From Siphonodentalium dalli (Eukaryota > Mollusca > Scaphopoda > Gadilida > Siphonodentaliidae): DNA of 64,000 nt. A program made the position numbers and the translations under genes. Positions within the stretch are counted from its first letter, which is position 1, and each line of letters begins with the position of its first letter. Location: positions 19,148,134-19,212,133 of the forward strand of contig CP136065.1 of the NCBI GenBank assembly GCA_032622095.1, read 5' to 3'. This document shows, piece by piece, positions 34,251 to 46,664 of this stretch. The notes under the pieces are model-generated. The model did not search any database. It was not told where the DNA came from and saw nothing but the letters and a program-made list of their open reading frames with translations.

Positions 34251-37200
34251 GCCAGTTCAAACACATGTCAAGTTTGTATTGGGAGCCAGTTCAGACACGT
34301 GACCAGTTTGTATTGGGAGCCAGTTCAGACACATGTCCAGTTTGTATTGAGAGCCAGTTCAGACACATGTCAAGTTTGTATTGGGAGCCAGTTCAGACAC
34401 ATGTCCAGTTTGTATTGGGAGCCAGTTCAGACACATGTCCAGTTTGTATTGGGAGCCAGTTCAGACACGTGACCAGTTTGTATTGGGAGCCAGTTCAGAC
34501 ACATGTCCAGTTTGTATTGAGAGCCAGTTCAGACACATGTCCAGTTTGTATTGGGAGCCAGTGCAGACACATGTCCAGTTTGTATTGGGAGTCAGTTCAG
34601 ACACATGTCCAGTTTGTATTGGGAGCCAGTTCAGACATATGTCAAGTTTGTATTGGGAGCCAGTTCAGACACGTGACCAGTTTGTATTGGGAGCCAGTTC
34701 AGACATATGTCAAGTTTGTATTGGGAGCCAGTTCAGACACATGTCCAGTTTGTATCGGGAGCCAGTTCAGACACGTGACCAGTTTGTATTGGGAGCCAGT
34801 TCAGACACATGTCCAGTTTGTATTGGGAGCCAGTTCAGACACGTGACCAGTTTGTATTGGGAGCCAGTTCAGACACATGTCCAGTTTGTATTGGGAGCCA
34901 GTTCAGACACATGTCAAGTTTGTATTGGGAGCCAGTTCAGACACATGTCCAGTTTGTATTGGGAGCCAGTTCAGACACATGTCCAGTTTGTATTGGGAGT
35001 CAGTTCAGACACATGTCAAGTTTGTATTGGGAGCCAGTTCAGACACATGTCCAGTTTGTATCGAGAGCCAGTTCAGACACATGTCCAGTTTGTATTGGGA
35101 GCCAGTTCAGACACATGTCCAGTTTGTATTGGGAGCCAGTTCAGACACGTGACCAGTTTGTATTGGGAGCCAGTTCAGACACATGTCCAGTTTGTATTGG
35201 GAGCCAGTTCAGACACATGTCAAGTTTGTATTGGGAGCCAGTTCAGACACATGTCCAGTTTGTATCGAGAGCCAGTTCAGACACATGTTCAGTTTGTATT
35301 GGGAGCCAGTTCAGACACATCTCCAGTTTGTATTGGGAGCCAGTTCAGACACATGTCCAGTTTGTATTGGGAGCCAGTTCAGACACATGTCCAGTTTGTA
35401 TTGGGAGCCAGTTCAGACACATGTCAAGTTTGTATTGGGAGCCAGTTCAGACACATGTCCAGTTTGTATTGGGAGTCAGTTCAGACACATGTCCAGTTTG
35501 TATTGGGAGCCAGTTCAGACACATGTCCAGTTTGTATTGGGAGCCAGTTCAGACACATGTCCAGTTTGTATTGGGAGCCAGTTCAGACACATGTCCAGTT
35601 TGTATTGGGAGCCAGTTCAGACACATGTCCAGTTTGTATCGGGAGCCAGTTCAGACACATGTCCAGTTTGTATTGGGAGCCAGTTCAGACACGTGACCAG
35701 TTTGTATTGGGAGTCAGTTCAGACACATGTCCAGTTTGTATTGGGGGCCAGTTCAGACACATGTCCAGTTTGTATTGGGAGCCAGTTCAGACACATGTCC
35801 AGTTTGTATTGGGAGCCAGTTCAGACACATGTCCAGTTTGTATTGGGAGCCAGTTCAGACACATGTCCAGTTTGTATTGGGAGCCACTTCAGACACGTGA
35901 CCAGTTTGTATTGGGAGTCAGTTCAGACACATGTCCAGTTTGTATTGGGAGCCAGTTCAGACATATGTCCTGTTTGTATTGGGAGCCAGTTCAGACACAT
36001 GTCCAGTTTGTATTGGGAGCCAGTTCAGACATATGTCAAGTTTGTATTGGGAACCAGTTCAGACACATGTCCAGTTTGTATTGGGAGCCAGTTCAGACAC
36101 ATGTCCAGTTTGTATTGGGAGCCAGTCCAGACACATGTCCAGTTTGTATTGGGAGCCAGTTCAGACACATGTCCAGTTTGTATTGGGAGCCAGTTCAGAC
36201 ATATGTCAAGTTTGTATTGGGAGCCAGTTCAGACACATATCCAGTTTGTATTGGGAGCCAGTTCAGACACATGTCCAGTTTGTATTGGGAGCCAGTTCAG
36301 ACACATGTCCAGTTTGTATTGGGAGCCAGTTCAGACATATGTCAAGTTTGTATTGGGAGCCAGTTCAGACACATATCCAGTTTGTATTGGGAGCCAGTTC
36401 AGACACATGTCCAGTTTGTATTGGGAGCCAGTTCAGACACATATCCAGTTTGTATTGGGAGCCAGTTCAGACATATGTCAAGTTTGTATTGGGAGCCAGT
36501 TCAGACACATATCCAGTTTGTATTGGGAGTCAGTTCAGACACATGTCAAGTTTGTATTGGGAGCCAGTTCAGACACATATCCAGTTTGTATTGGGAGCCA
36601 GTTCAGACACATGTCCAGTTTGTATTGGGAGCCAGTTCAGACACATGTCCAGTTTGTATTGGGAGCCAGTTCAGACACATGTCCAGTTTGTATTGGGAGC
36701 CAGTTCAGACATATGTCAAGTTTGTATTGGGAGCCAGTTCAGACACATATCCAGTTTGTATTGGGAGCCAGTTCAGACACATGTCCAGTTTGTATTGGGA
36801 GCCAGTTCAGACACATGTCCAGTTTGTATTGGGAGCCAGTTCAGACACATGTCCAGTTTGTATTGGGAGCCAGTTCAGACATATGTCAAGTTTGTATTGG
36901 GAGCCAGTTCAGACACATATCCAGTTTGTATTGGGAGCCAGTTCAGACACATGTCCAGTTTGTATTGGGAGCCAGTTCAGACACATGTCCAGTTTGTATT
37001 GGGAGCCAGTTCAGACATATGTCAAGTTTGTATTGGGAACCAGTTCAGACACATGTCCAGTTTGTATTGGGAGCCAGTTCAGATACATGTCCAGTTTGTA
37101 TTGGGAGCCAGTTCAGACACATGTCCAGTTTGTATTGGGAGCCAGTTCAGATACATATCCAGTTTGTATTGGGAGCCAGTTCAGACACATATCCAGTTTG

Positions 37201-40200
37201 TATCGGGAGTCAGTTCAGACACATGTCCGGTTTGTATTGGGAGCCAGTTCAGACATATGTCAAGTTTGTATTGGGAGCCAGTTCAGACACATATCCAGTG
37301 TGTATTGGGAGCCAGTTCAGACACATATCCAGTTTGTATTGGGAGCCAGTTCAGACACATGTCCAGTTTGTATTGGGAGCCAGTTCAGACACATGTCCAG
37401 TTTGTATCGGGAGTCAGTTCAGACACATGTCCAGTTTGTATTGGGAGCCAGTTCAGACACATGTCCAGTTTGTATTGGGAGCCAGTTCAGACACGTGACC
37501 AGTTTGTATTGGGAGCCAGTTCAGACATATGTCAAGTTTGTATTGGGAGCCAGTTCAGACACATATCCAGTGTGTATTGGGAGCCAGTTCAGACATATGT
37601 CAAGTTTGTATTGGGAGCCAGTTCAGACACATATCCAGTGTGTATTGGGAGCCAGTTCAGACATATGTCAAGTTTGTATTGGGAGCCAGTTCAGACACAT
37701 ATCCAGTTTGTATTGGGAGCCAGTTCAGACACATATCCAGTGTGTATTGGGAGCCAGTTCAGACATATGTCAAGTTTGTATTGGGAGCCAGTTCAGACAC
37801 ATATCCAGTTTGTATTGGGAGCCAGTTCAGACACATGTCCAGTTTGTATTGGGAGCCAGTTCAGACACATGTCCAGTTTGTATTGGGAGCCAGTTCAGAC
37901 ACATGTCAAGTTTGTATTGGGAGCCAGTTCAGACACATGTCCAGTTTGTATTGGGAGCCAGTTCAGACATATGTCAAGTTTGTATTGGGAGCCAGTTCAG
38001 ACACATGTCCAGTTTGTATTGGGAGCCATTTCAGACACATGTCCAGTTTGTATTGGGAGCCAGTTCAGACACATGTCCAGTTTGTATTGGGAGCCAGTTC
38101 AAACACATGTCCAGTTTGTATTGGGAGCCAGTTCAGACATATGTCAAGTTTGTATTGGGAGCCAGTTCAGACACATGTCCAGTTTGTATTGGGAGCCAGT
38201 TCAGACACATGTCCAGTTTGTATTGGGAGCCAGTTCAGACACATGTCAAGTTTGTATTGGGAGCCAGTTCAGACACATGTCCAGTTTGTATTGGGAGCCA
38301 GTTCAGACATATGTCAAGTTTGTATTGGGAGCCAGTTCAGACACATGTCCAGTTTGTATTGGGAGCCATTTCAGACACATGTCCAGTTTGTATTGGGAGC
38401 CAGTTCAGACACATGTCCAGTTTGTATTGGGAGCCAGTTCAAACACATGTCCAGTTTGTATTGGGAGCCAGTTCAGACATATGTCAAGTTTGTATTGGGA
38501 GCCAGTTCAGACACATATCCAGTTTGTATTGGGAGCCAGTTCAGACACATGTCCAGTTTGTATTGGGAGCCATTTCAGACACATGTCCAGTTTGTATTGG
38601 GAGCCAGTTCAGACACATGTCCAGTTTGTATTGGGAGCCAGTTCAGACATATGTCAAGTTTGTATTGGGAGCCAGTTCAGACACATATCCAGTTTGTATT
38701 GGGAGCCAGTTCAGACACATATCCAGTGTGTATTGGGAGCCAGTTCAGACATATGTCAAGTTTGTATTGGGAGCCAGTTCAGACACATATCCAGTTTGTA
38801 TTGGGAGCCAGTTCAGACACATGTCCAGTTTGTATTGGGAGCCAGTTCAGACACATGTCCAGTTTGTATTGGGAGCCAGTTCAGACACATGTCAAGTTTG
38901 TATTGGGAGCCAGTTCAGACACATGTCCAGTTTGTATTGGGAGCCAGTTCAGACATATGTCAAGTTTGTATTGGGAGCCAGTTCAGACACATGTCCAGTT
39001 TGTATTGGGAGCCATTTCAGACACATGTCCAGTTTGTATTGGGAGCCAGTTCAGACACATGTCCAGTTTGTATTGGGAGCCAGTTCAAACACATGTCCAG
39101 TTTGTATTGGGAGCCAGTTCAAACACATGTCCAGTTTGTATTGGGAGCCAGTTCAGACATATGTCAAGTTTGTATTGGGAGCCAGTTCAGACACATGTCC
39201 AGTTTGTATTGGGAGCCAGTTCAGACACATGTCCAGTTTGTATCGGGAGTCAGTTCAGACACATGTCCAGTTTGTATTGGGAGCCAGTTCAGACACATGT
39301 CAAGTTTGTATTGGGAGCCAGTTCAGACACGTGACCAGTTTGTATTGGGAGCCAGTTCAGACACATTTCCAGTTTGTATTGGGAGCCAGTTCAGACACAT
39401 GTCCAGTTTGTATTGGGAGCCAGTTCAGACATATGTCCAGTTTGTATTGGGAGCCAGTTTAGACACATGTCCAGTTTGTATTGGGAGCCAGTTCAGACAC
39501 GTGACCAGTTTGTATTGGGAGTCAGTTCAGACACATGTCCAGTTTGTATTGGGAGCCAGTTTAGACACATGTCCAGTTTGTATTGGGAGCCATATCAGAC
39601 ACATGTCCAGTTTGTATTGGGAGTCAGTTCAGACACATGTCCAGTTTGTATTGGGAGCCAGTTAAGACACATGTCCAGTTTGTATTGGGAGCCAGTTCAG
39701 ACACATTTCCAGTTTGTATTGGGAGCCAGTTTAGACACATGTCCAGTTTGTATTGGGAGCCAGTTCAGACACATGTCCAGTTTGTATTGGGAGCCAGTTT
39801 AGACACATGTCCAGTTTGCATTGGGAGCCAGTTTAGACACATGTCCAGTTTGTATTGGGAGCCAGTTCAGACACATGTCCAGTTTGTATTGGGAGCCAGT
39901 TTAGACACATGTCCAGTTTGTATTGGGAGCCAGTTCAGACACATGTCCAGTTTGTATTGGGAGCCAGTTCAGACACATGTCCAGTTTGTATTGGGAGCCA
40001 GTTCAGACACATGTCAAGTTTGTATTGGGAGCCAGTTCAGACACATGTCCAGTTTGTATTGGGAGCCAGTTCAGACACATGTCCAGTTTGTATTGGGAGC
40101 CAGTTCAGACACATGTCAAGTTTGTATTGGGAGCCAGTTCAGACACATGTCCAGTTTGTATCGGGAGCCAGTTCAGACACATGTCCAGTTTGTATTGGGA

Positions 40201-40767
40201 GCCAGTTCAGACACATGTCCAGTTTGTATTGGGAGCCAGTTCAGACACATGTCCAGTTTGTATTGGGAGCCAGTTCAGACACATGTCCAGTTTGTATTGG
40301 GAGCCAGTTCAGACACATGTCAAGTTTGTATTGGGAGCCAGTTCAGACACATGTCCAGTTTGTATTGGGAGTCAGTTCAGACACATGTCCAGTTTGTATT
40401 GGGAGCCAGTTCAGACACATGTCCAGTTTGTATTGGGAGCCAGTTCAGACACATGTCCAGTTTGTATTGGGAGCCAGTTCAGACACATGTCCAGTTTGTA
40501 TTGGGAGCCAGTTCAGACACATGTCCAGTTTGTATCGGGAGCCAGTTCAGACACATGTCCAGTTTGTATTGGGAGCCAGTTCAGACACGTGACCAGTTTG
40601 TATTGGGAGTCAGTTCAGACACATGTCCAGTTTGTATTGGGGGCCAGTTCAGACACATGTCCAGTTTGTATTGGGAGCCAGTTCAGACACATGTCCAGTT
40701 TGTATTGGGAGCCAGTTCAGACACATGTCCAGTTTGTATTGGGAGCCAGTTCAAACATACCCAGTTT
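34251..40767 (+). repeat. 34-bp satellite array (~190 copies)
   Basis: Unit GTTCAGACACATGTCCAG + TTTGTATTGGGAGCCA, 34 bp, head to tail with almost no length variation over 6.5 kb. The main variants sit in one window: CACATGTCC, CATATGTCAA, CACATATCC and CACGTGACC; others are GGGAGTCAG, TATCGGGAG and AGCCATTTC. Because 34 = 3x11+1, each plus frame cycles through all three codon phases, and since no phase of the common unit has a stop, frames up to 1,693 codons are open. Stop-creating variants (GTTTAGACAC, GTTAAGACAC) appear at 39,450-39,910. Both array ends carry TTCAAACA instead of TTCAGACA. A 340-bp (10-mer) repeat and a long-range duplication (offset 4,896 bp) are visible. Noncoding satellite is my call. 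Confidence 0.95.
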
Positions 40768-40784
40768 GGTGACCAACCAACCCT

Positions 40785-41037
40785 ACATGTAGCTGCAGTT
40801 ATCAGTCTTATATTCTTTAACACTTTTATAAAAAAATTCTTACATTCTTTAACATTGTTGTTTTTTTTTATCATTTTGTCTTACATTCGTTATCAATTTT
40901 TATAACTTTTTCTTACATTCTTGGACAATTTTAATATGCTTTATCATTATTTCCTGCATTCCTTACCAACTTTGTATCTTTTTAAAAAATATATTTTCTT
41001 ACATTTTTTAATAATTATAAAAAATATATAATTTGTT
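40785..41037 (-). repeat. Degenerate CTTACATTCTTTAACA repeats
   Basis: TTCTTACATTCTTTAACATT-type words repeat about every 30-45 bp in T-rich sequence. The inverse form (GTTAAAGAATGTAAGAAAAA) fills 46,740-47,070 and adjoins the GCATTCTC palindromes at several sites, so the two belong to one composite element. Confidence 0.75.
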
Positions 41038-41041
41038 AGGA

Positions 41042-41074
41042 CAATGCATTCTCGTATATAAGAGAATGCATTGG
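41042..41074. repeat. GCATTCTC palindrome, minimal copy
   Basis: CAATGCATTCTCGTATATAA with its inverse: a 32-bp palindrome that has lost the 25-bp centre present in full copies. Confidence 0.85.
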
Positions 41075-41094
41075 CACACGGCTTTCGCAAAAAT

Positions 41095-41230
41095 CAAGAA
41101 TATCCGAAATTCGAAGTCGACAAAGGTCCGTGTAATTCTGGCAAAAATGAGCGGACGGAACCTAATATCGAACTTGACCTGTACTTTATGGTTTCGAATC
41201 AGCACCAAATTTCATTCCATCCAATCATCA
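41095..41230 (-). repeat. Dispersed repeat related to 15,780-15,985
   Basis: TCTGGCAAAAATGAGCGGAC and ATATCGAACTTGACCTGTAC are inverse matches to TCATTTTTGCGAGAG and CAGGTCAAGTTCGAATAT at 15.8 kb. Confidence 0.55.
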
Positions 41231-41608
41231 GTAACTGAAGTTATCATCCATAAACCAATAAAACACAAATTTCAAAAACGAAGAACATCCGTAACTATTG
41301 TACTACTAGAATTAATGTGAATTAATAACGACTTCGATGTGGAATTCTTTAAATGACTAACAGGTACGAAACTAATCTACGAAGCGTCCAGATGCACAAA
41401 AGAAGCATAGCACAAGTCATTATTCATACAATTTTTAGGACATAAAATAACAAAACATCCATTACCCTGCAGGGAGCCCTACACATATATAGAAGCACAT
41501 AGAAGAGTGTCGTCTGCTCATGTTTGTCTGGGGCTCTGTATGGGTGAAATTATAAAATTGTTAAAGAATACAAGAACAAATTATTAAAATTGTCAAAAAA
41601 ATGTTAGG

Positions 41609-41674
41609 CCAATGCATTCTCTTATATATGTGAGGCGACCTATGGTCGACTCGCATATATAAGAGAATGCATTG
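41609..41674. repeat. GCATTCTC palindrome
   Basis: CCAATGCATTCTCTTATATA ... centre GCGACCTATGGTCGA ... perfect inverse arm. Preceded by a short GTTAAAGAATACAAGAAC tail, the same association as at 46.7 and 49.2 kb. Confidence 0.9.
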
Positions 41675-41689
41675 ACACAGGGTAAAAAA

Positions 41690-42300
41690 AATATTCAAGA
41701 AAATGCAAGTGAGCGTTTGCGATAGCATGCATGCGAAAACGTGCAACATCTGTAGCGCGTTATATTTTCTGATTTCATCGGACAATTTTCAACGATTGCG
41801 GGTCCCGATAGGCCTTCCCCACCAGATGATTCAAGTCATTATCACTATATGATTGATTTTCTGCCAGGAAACCCCGTGTCCTTTGATCTGGTAATAAGGT
41901 GAACTAACAAATCAGCATAGTCGACACATTTGATGAAGCGTCATCACGTTATATGTGAGCACTATTTATAGATGAGAGTCATGTCAAACTCATCAAACTC
42001 GAACTGATTATAAGCCGCGTGTGACCTTCTGATATTTACATCCTTCGGTGTGAATCTCAACTGTCTGCGAAGTTGACGTGCCATGCATACCAAACATAAT
42101 TTGTGTGAACTCGCTCAGTACGGATTCATCATCCAGTTTAATCCCGATTCACGGGCACCCCTCGGCTTAAATCGCCGCTTGACAGCTAAACCGATAGTCG
42201 AGACCGCACATACATGTATAAGTTAAACATTTGTCATCTCCTGGTTAAACCCGTTCCAGACAAACCGTGTTAGCAGTAGAACATGTAAGTCGTCGAGCTA
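41690..42300. other. Intergenic DNA
   Basis: No gene recognised. Confidence 0.5.
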
Positions 42301-42301
42301 A

Positions 42302-42592
42302 GCAACCATACATGCGAACCCCCATTATATCGACAGCGAAAATCGTACAACCCCCATTATACCGACAGCGAACCCCCATTATACCGACATCGAACCCCCA
42401 TTATGCCGACATCGAACCCCCGTTATACCGACAGCGAACCCCCATTATACCGACAGCGAACCCCCATTATACCGACAGCGAACCCCCATTATACCGACAT
42501 CGAACCCCCATTATACCGACAGCGAACCCCAATTATACCGACATCGACCCCATTATACCGACATCGAACCCACATTATACCGACATCGAAAA
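42302..42592 (+). repeat. 22-bp minisatellite (~13 copies)
   Basis: Unit ACCGACAGCGAACCCCCATT + AT, 22 bp, alternating GACAGCG and GACATCG variants; some units lose a C. Two overlapping frames read as Pro/Thr/Tyr repeats, expected from the periodicity. Confidence 0.95.
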
Positions 42593-43249
42593 TCTTACAT
42601 TTAAGATAACGAGCATATTTTAACCGGAAATATATAATCGAGTGCTAAAACATGTTAAGTGTATGGGGATAATATTTTTCTCAATTTCGAAATTTTGTTG
42701 CGCGTTACAACCTTAAACCGACAACTAAACCATAGAATTCGACGGTGCAGCAAAACGCGGTTTATGGAGGCGAGATCTGGGAGGACGCGGTTTATGGAGG
42801 CTACATCTGAGGACGAATACGTATTTACTGGATCGCGGTGTATATATGGGTCACAAATAGGGTAGCCATAAAATGAGTTCAACTGTTGGTGTAAACATTA
42901 TGGTCCGAATCGGCATCTCCAGTTTAGACCTAGTTTAAACTACCAGTTTAAACTGGGTTTTAGTAGTAAAACCAAGTTTTTCTCCACCGCTGGGACGACA
43001 TAGATTTGGTCGATTGCGTTACCTGTGGGCCACACTTGTCCAATTGCAAGAATAGGAGGCGTGGTCTGTCTGTTTATTATCGCTACTTGTCAATTCATTG
43101 TCCGGTCAAGCGACCTGTTGTCGCTATATAATCTCCTAATCAGGGGAATAACCCGTGCGCTTTGAGAAATCACGACGAATTCACGGTCTGTTGTATAACG
43201 GTTAGATATTATCTAATATCATGGACGAACGTGACTTTTGGAACTCAAA

Positions 43250-43975
43250 AATATCTCTTGAGGGCATGGGTGTGGCCCCGCCACAAATACCCCATAGAAA
43301 CACCACCACCCCGGGGGTACCATCCGGACGGGTGGAAATGGGGTATGGACCAATGTTGAGAACGGGAAGGATTTCGGCGAATTTGACGGCATGAAAGGGT
43401 GGCTCGCCCATAATACCCGATAGAAACATCACCCCTCACCCCGGGATAACAGGGGTATGGACGGTATAAGGATTTAGGCTAATTAATTTGGCAGCAGGAG
43501 TGAGTGGCACGATCAAAATACACCATAGAACAATAGAACCACCCCTACCAACCCCTCACCGGGGGGGGGGGGGTCCCACCAGAGGAGGTGGAAATTGGGT
43601 ACGCCCAAATACCGAATAGAAACACCCCAACCCTCACCCCCGGGGAAGGGTACCTCAAATAACGCATATAAACACCCCACCGCTCACATCCGAGGGTGAA
43701 GATGGGATATGAACCATGTTCGAGAACGTTAAGGATTTCGGCCAATTTGACGACAGGGGTGTGTGGCCCGCTCCAAATATCCCATATAGACACCCTACCC
43801 CCATCCCTGGAGGGTACCACCCTGCTGGGGTGAAAATGGGGTATGGGGCATTTTATTCATTATTCGCAAAATACCCCATAGAATGGGGTATGGACCGTTA
43901 TCGAGAACGGTAAGGATTTCGGCCAATATGACGTCATTGCCTCATTGGTGGGCGGCCCGCCCTCAAATATAGTCA
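43250..43975 (+). repeat. ~150-bp GC-rich array, plus-polarity arm
   Basis: Units contain GAACGGTAAGGATTTCGGC, CAATTTGACG, TACCCCATAGAAACACC, a CACCCC-rich stretch and GGTGGAAATGGGGTATGG, in the same order about every 110-190 bp, with indels in the C/G runs. Confidence 0.85.
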
Positions 43976-44029
43976 TAGAAACACCCACACCCTTACCGCG
44001 GGTGGTTCTACCCGAGCGGGTGAAAATGG

Positions 44030-44600
44030 GGTCCGGGGTAGGGGTGGGGTGTTTCCATGGGGGGCATTTGGGATGTGCCACCCACCGTTCTCGAAAATGG
44101 TCCATACCCCATTTCACCCCCTAGGGGTGGTACCTCCGGGTGAGGCTGTTTCTAGGGGGTAGTTGGAGCGGGCTACACACACTGCTGACGTCAAATTGAC
44201 CGAAATCCTTACCGTTCTCGAAAATGGTCCATAGCCCATTTTCACCTACTGTGTGGTTCCCCAGCGTTCAGGGGTGGGCTGTTTCTATGGGACATTTGAG
44301 CGGGCCATCCATCCATGCCGTCAATTGGCCGAAATCCTTACCAGTCTCGAAAATGGTCCATATCCCACGTTCACCACCCCCCGGATGTGAGGGTGGTGTG
44401 TTTCTATGGGTGATTTGGGGCGAGCCACCCACCCATACTATCAAATTGGCCGAAATCCTTACAGTTCTCCAAAATAGTCCATACTCCACCCCCTCAGGTG
44501 GTCGTTACCCCCCCCCCCCCCCCGGGTGAAGGCTGGGGTGTCTCTGGTGGGTATTTGGGCGGGCCACCAACCCATGCGTCAAATTGACCGAAAGAGACCT
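44030..44600 (-). repeat. ~150-bp GC-rich array, inverted arm
   Basis: The same unit read in reverse: GCCGAAATCCTTACCGTTCT, CGAAAATGGTCCATA, CCATTTTCACC, TGTTTCTATGGG. The switch of polarity lies between about 43,975 and 44,030. A long C run occurs at about 44,508-44,523. Confidence 0.85.
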
Positions 44601-45336
44601 TTTGTGAATAAGGAATCAGTTTCAAAAGTCATGTTCGTGTCTAACGTGTCAATCTGATCAGTCCGATCCCGCCATGCTCTCAGCCGCCAAATCGACATCC
44701 GAACGAGCGAATTGCAAACAGACATATATAGCAAGAAATCATCCATCACACTGGCACATATTTTGTTAGAATTTATCTCATAAGTACCGACATCGCCTCC
44801 CCGAATTCCACTAAGACTCTCCTGCATCTACATTGAGTGACAAACGCCCGCGCATAAACGCCTCCCCCAATTCAAAATAAACACTCCCATATTCACGAAG
44901 AAACAACATCAATATTGGGCGAAAAATATCGGCCGAATAATTAAACCCAAAAAACTAGGTTTTAGTCAAACCTGGGGTAGGGTGGTTTAACTTTGAATTT
45001 TTTTCAAAGTATATTTAAAGGTGTATGTTCTATGCGAGACGTATGGTACGTATAAATCATATATACCTAAGCTTATACTGATGATTATATAGCCAATTCA
45101 CCACAAACAATTAGTAATATTACCATAACTTTATCACGTTAATAAAACCTAGTTTCAACTTAAACTGAGTTTATCACAAAACTTGGTTTAAGTACGCTAA
45201 AACCTAGTTTTACTCCCATAAACCTGGTTTAACTACTGTAAAACCAAGTTTAAATCCTACTTAAACCTAGTTTAAACTGGAGTTAAACCTGGTCTAGAAT
45301 AAAACCTAGTCTAAACCAGAGATGCCGATTCGGACC

Positions 45337-45944
45337 TACATATTTTGTTCCCCCGATTTATACAATAATTTACAAGATGATGCTCATATATATATGTAAG
45401 TATGATAAGTCTGAGAGAGAAGAGGATTTGACATCAAGCGCCAGGCGCTTATATGGATCCATCTCCTCAGAAAAGAACAGTATATGCGTAATGAAAGGAT
45501 AGAATTAGAGATCGAGAGGTAGAAGACAAGAGATATGAAGTGGGAAACAGAGACATGGATGAAGTAAAGGTCGAATTTAGAGAACGAAAAACGAAACAAG
45601 ACATTATGACAAATTTAAAAAAAAATGAGATGATCACTGCTCTGTATATATCAGTATAATTTCTAAAATTGAAATTAACGTTTGATTCATTTTACTATTA
45701 CTTATGGATTAGCCAAACGAATTGCCAGTCGAGAGGAGTCACTTGATCGTTATGCCTATATAAACACAGCTATTTTGCTCAGGTTGCATGATGCAATGAT
45801 TCGATTCATTCAATTACCAGATCGAGAGGATAACTTTCGATCAAGTTGGAAATAGTATGCCGAATACAACATTAGTTGGAGATCTCAGACCAGATATCGG
45901 TTGACATTGTTCTGATAACATGAATTTTCCATCTAGGCAACACA
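45337..45944. other. Intergenic DNA
   Basis: A purine-rich stretch (45,410-45,600) yields a minus-strand frame of 71 codons without a motif. No gene. Confidence 0.45.
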
Positions 45945-46292
45945 TCCTCGCAGAAATACGCACATATAATGTGAAATAGGTAATAATGTGATTATTTGAT
46001 TCTGAAATAAGCAGATCATGGACTCTTACCCGTTATTTCGTTTTATCGGGCGGGTCAGAGTGAAAACACCGGTTAAAGAGCATACACCTGAACAGTCGTG
46101 AGTTGCTTCATCCTTGTCCCTACATAATGTGATTAGAATCGCCCCATTCTGAGTCGATAATGTGACTAAAATATTCTCATTTTCAGCACATTATCGATAC
46201 AAACTGAGGCGATTTTAAGCCGATTATCTACCTAAGACGAGTTCTATTACAATCAGATAATGCGTTGTTTTACGGGATAACAGGCAGAACCA
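45945..46292 (-). repeat. Foldback family G, single full arm
   Basis: It runs from TCCTCGCAGAAATACGCACA through ATTCTGAAATAAGCAGATCA and GTCGATAATGTGACTAAAAT to ATCAGATAATGCG...CGGGATAACAGGC, matching the right arm of 23,528-24,430 and defining both ends of an arm. Confidence 0.75.
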
Positions 46293-46571
46293 GCAGTTTG
46301 TTGAATTAGACCAACACAAGAGTGCACACCGCCGTTGACCATCAAAACACCAGTCATCAACATTCTAAGTCGAACAAGTTGAATTCAGATGTGGTTTATG
46401 CGGTGGCAAATTAAAGAAAGCTGTACGTATGAGACATCCCCTGAGCCAACAGCTAGTATACCAAATATTGTTGAGTTAGTGTTATATCATTGTTATATAG
46501 CCATAAAGCATGTAAAAATATGGTTAAAAGCAACATCAGAAACGGACAACAATCTAAACAAAAATCAACAG

Positions 46572-46650
46572 ATAAACTTGCCCAGATACATGAACCGGGT
46601 TACCGCGTCCCTCTGAGTGGATAACAAATCCGCGCTTATTATGATTTTCT
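46572..46650 (-). mobile_element. SINE fragment (core segment)
   Basis: The reverse complement carries CGCGGATTTGTTATCC, GGTAACCCGGTTCATGTA and TCTGGGCAAG, matching the downstream part of the SINE at 47,158-47,310. The tRNA-like head is missing. Confidence 0.6.
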
Positions 46651-46664
46651 GTAAAAACCCTGTG

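Larger units (their letters stand above)
42902..45336. mobile_element. 2.4-kb element with GGTCCGAATCGGCATCTC ends
   Basis: The 18-bp end GGTCCGAATCGGCATCTC is perfectly inverted at 45,319-45,336. Subterminal zones are dense in AAACCTAGTTTAAACT-type words (42,918-42,985; 45,145-45,315). The middle carries a polarity-switched GC-rich array (43,250-44,600). No transposase was recognised. Target duplication is unclear. Frames of 60-100 codons in the middle come from the GC-rich repeats. Confidence 0.78.

Noticed and set aside
34381-39462. 1,693-codon open frame and several other frames of 90-1,244 codons
   Set aside because: All are produced by the stop-free 34-bp unit whose length shifts phase each copy; the same residues appear in all three frames, and stop-creating variants are tolerated further along.
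34251-40767. CRISPR-like array appearance
   Set aside because: Repeats are directly adjacent with no unique spacers, and the context is eukaryotic.
42267-42623. Pro/Thr/Tyr-rich repetitive protein frame
   Set aside because: Generated by a 22-bp minisatellite; two overlapping frames give the same residues.
43162-44529. Several 60-100-codon frames on both strands
   Set aside because: They arise in a GC-rich inverted tandem array where stops are rare; opposing frames overlap.
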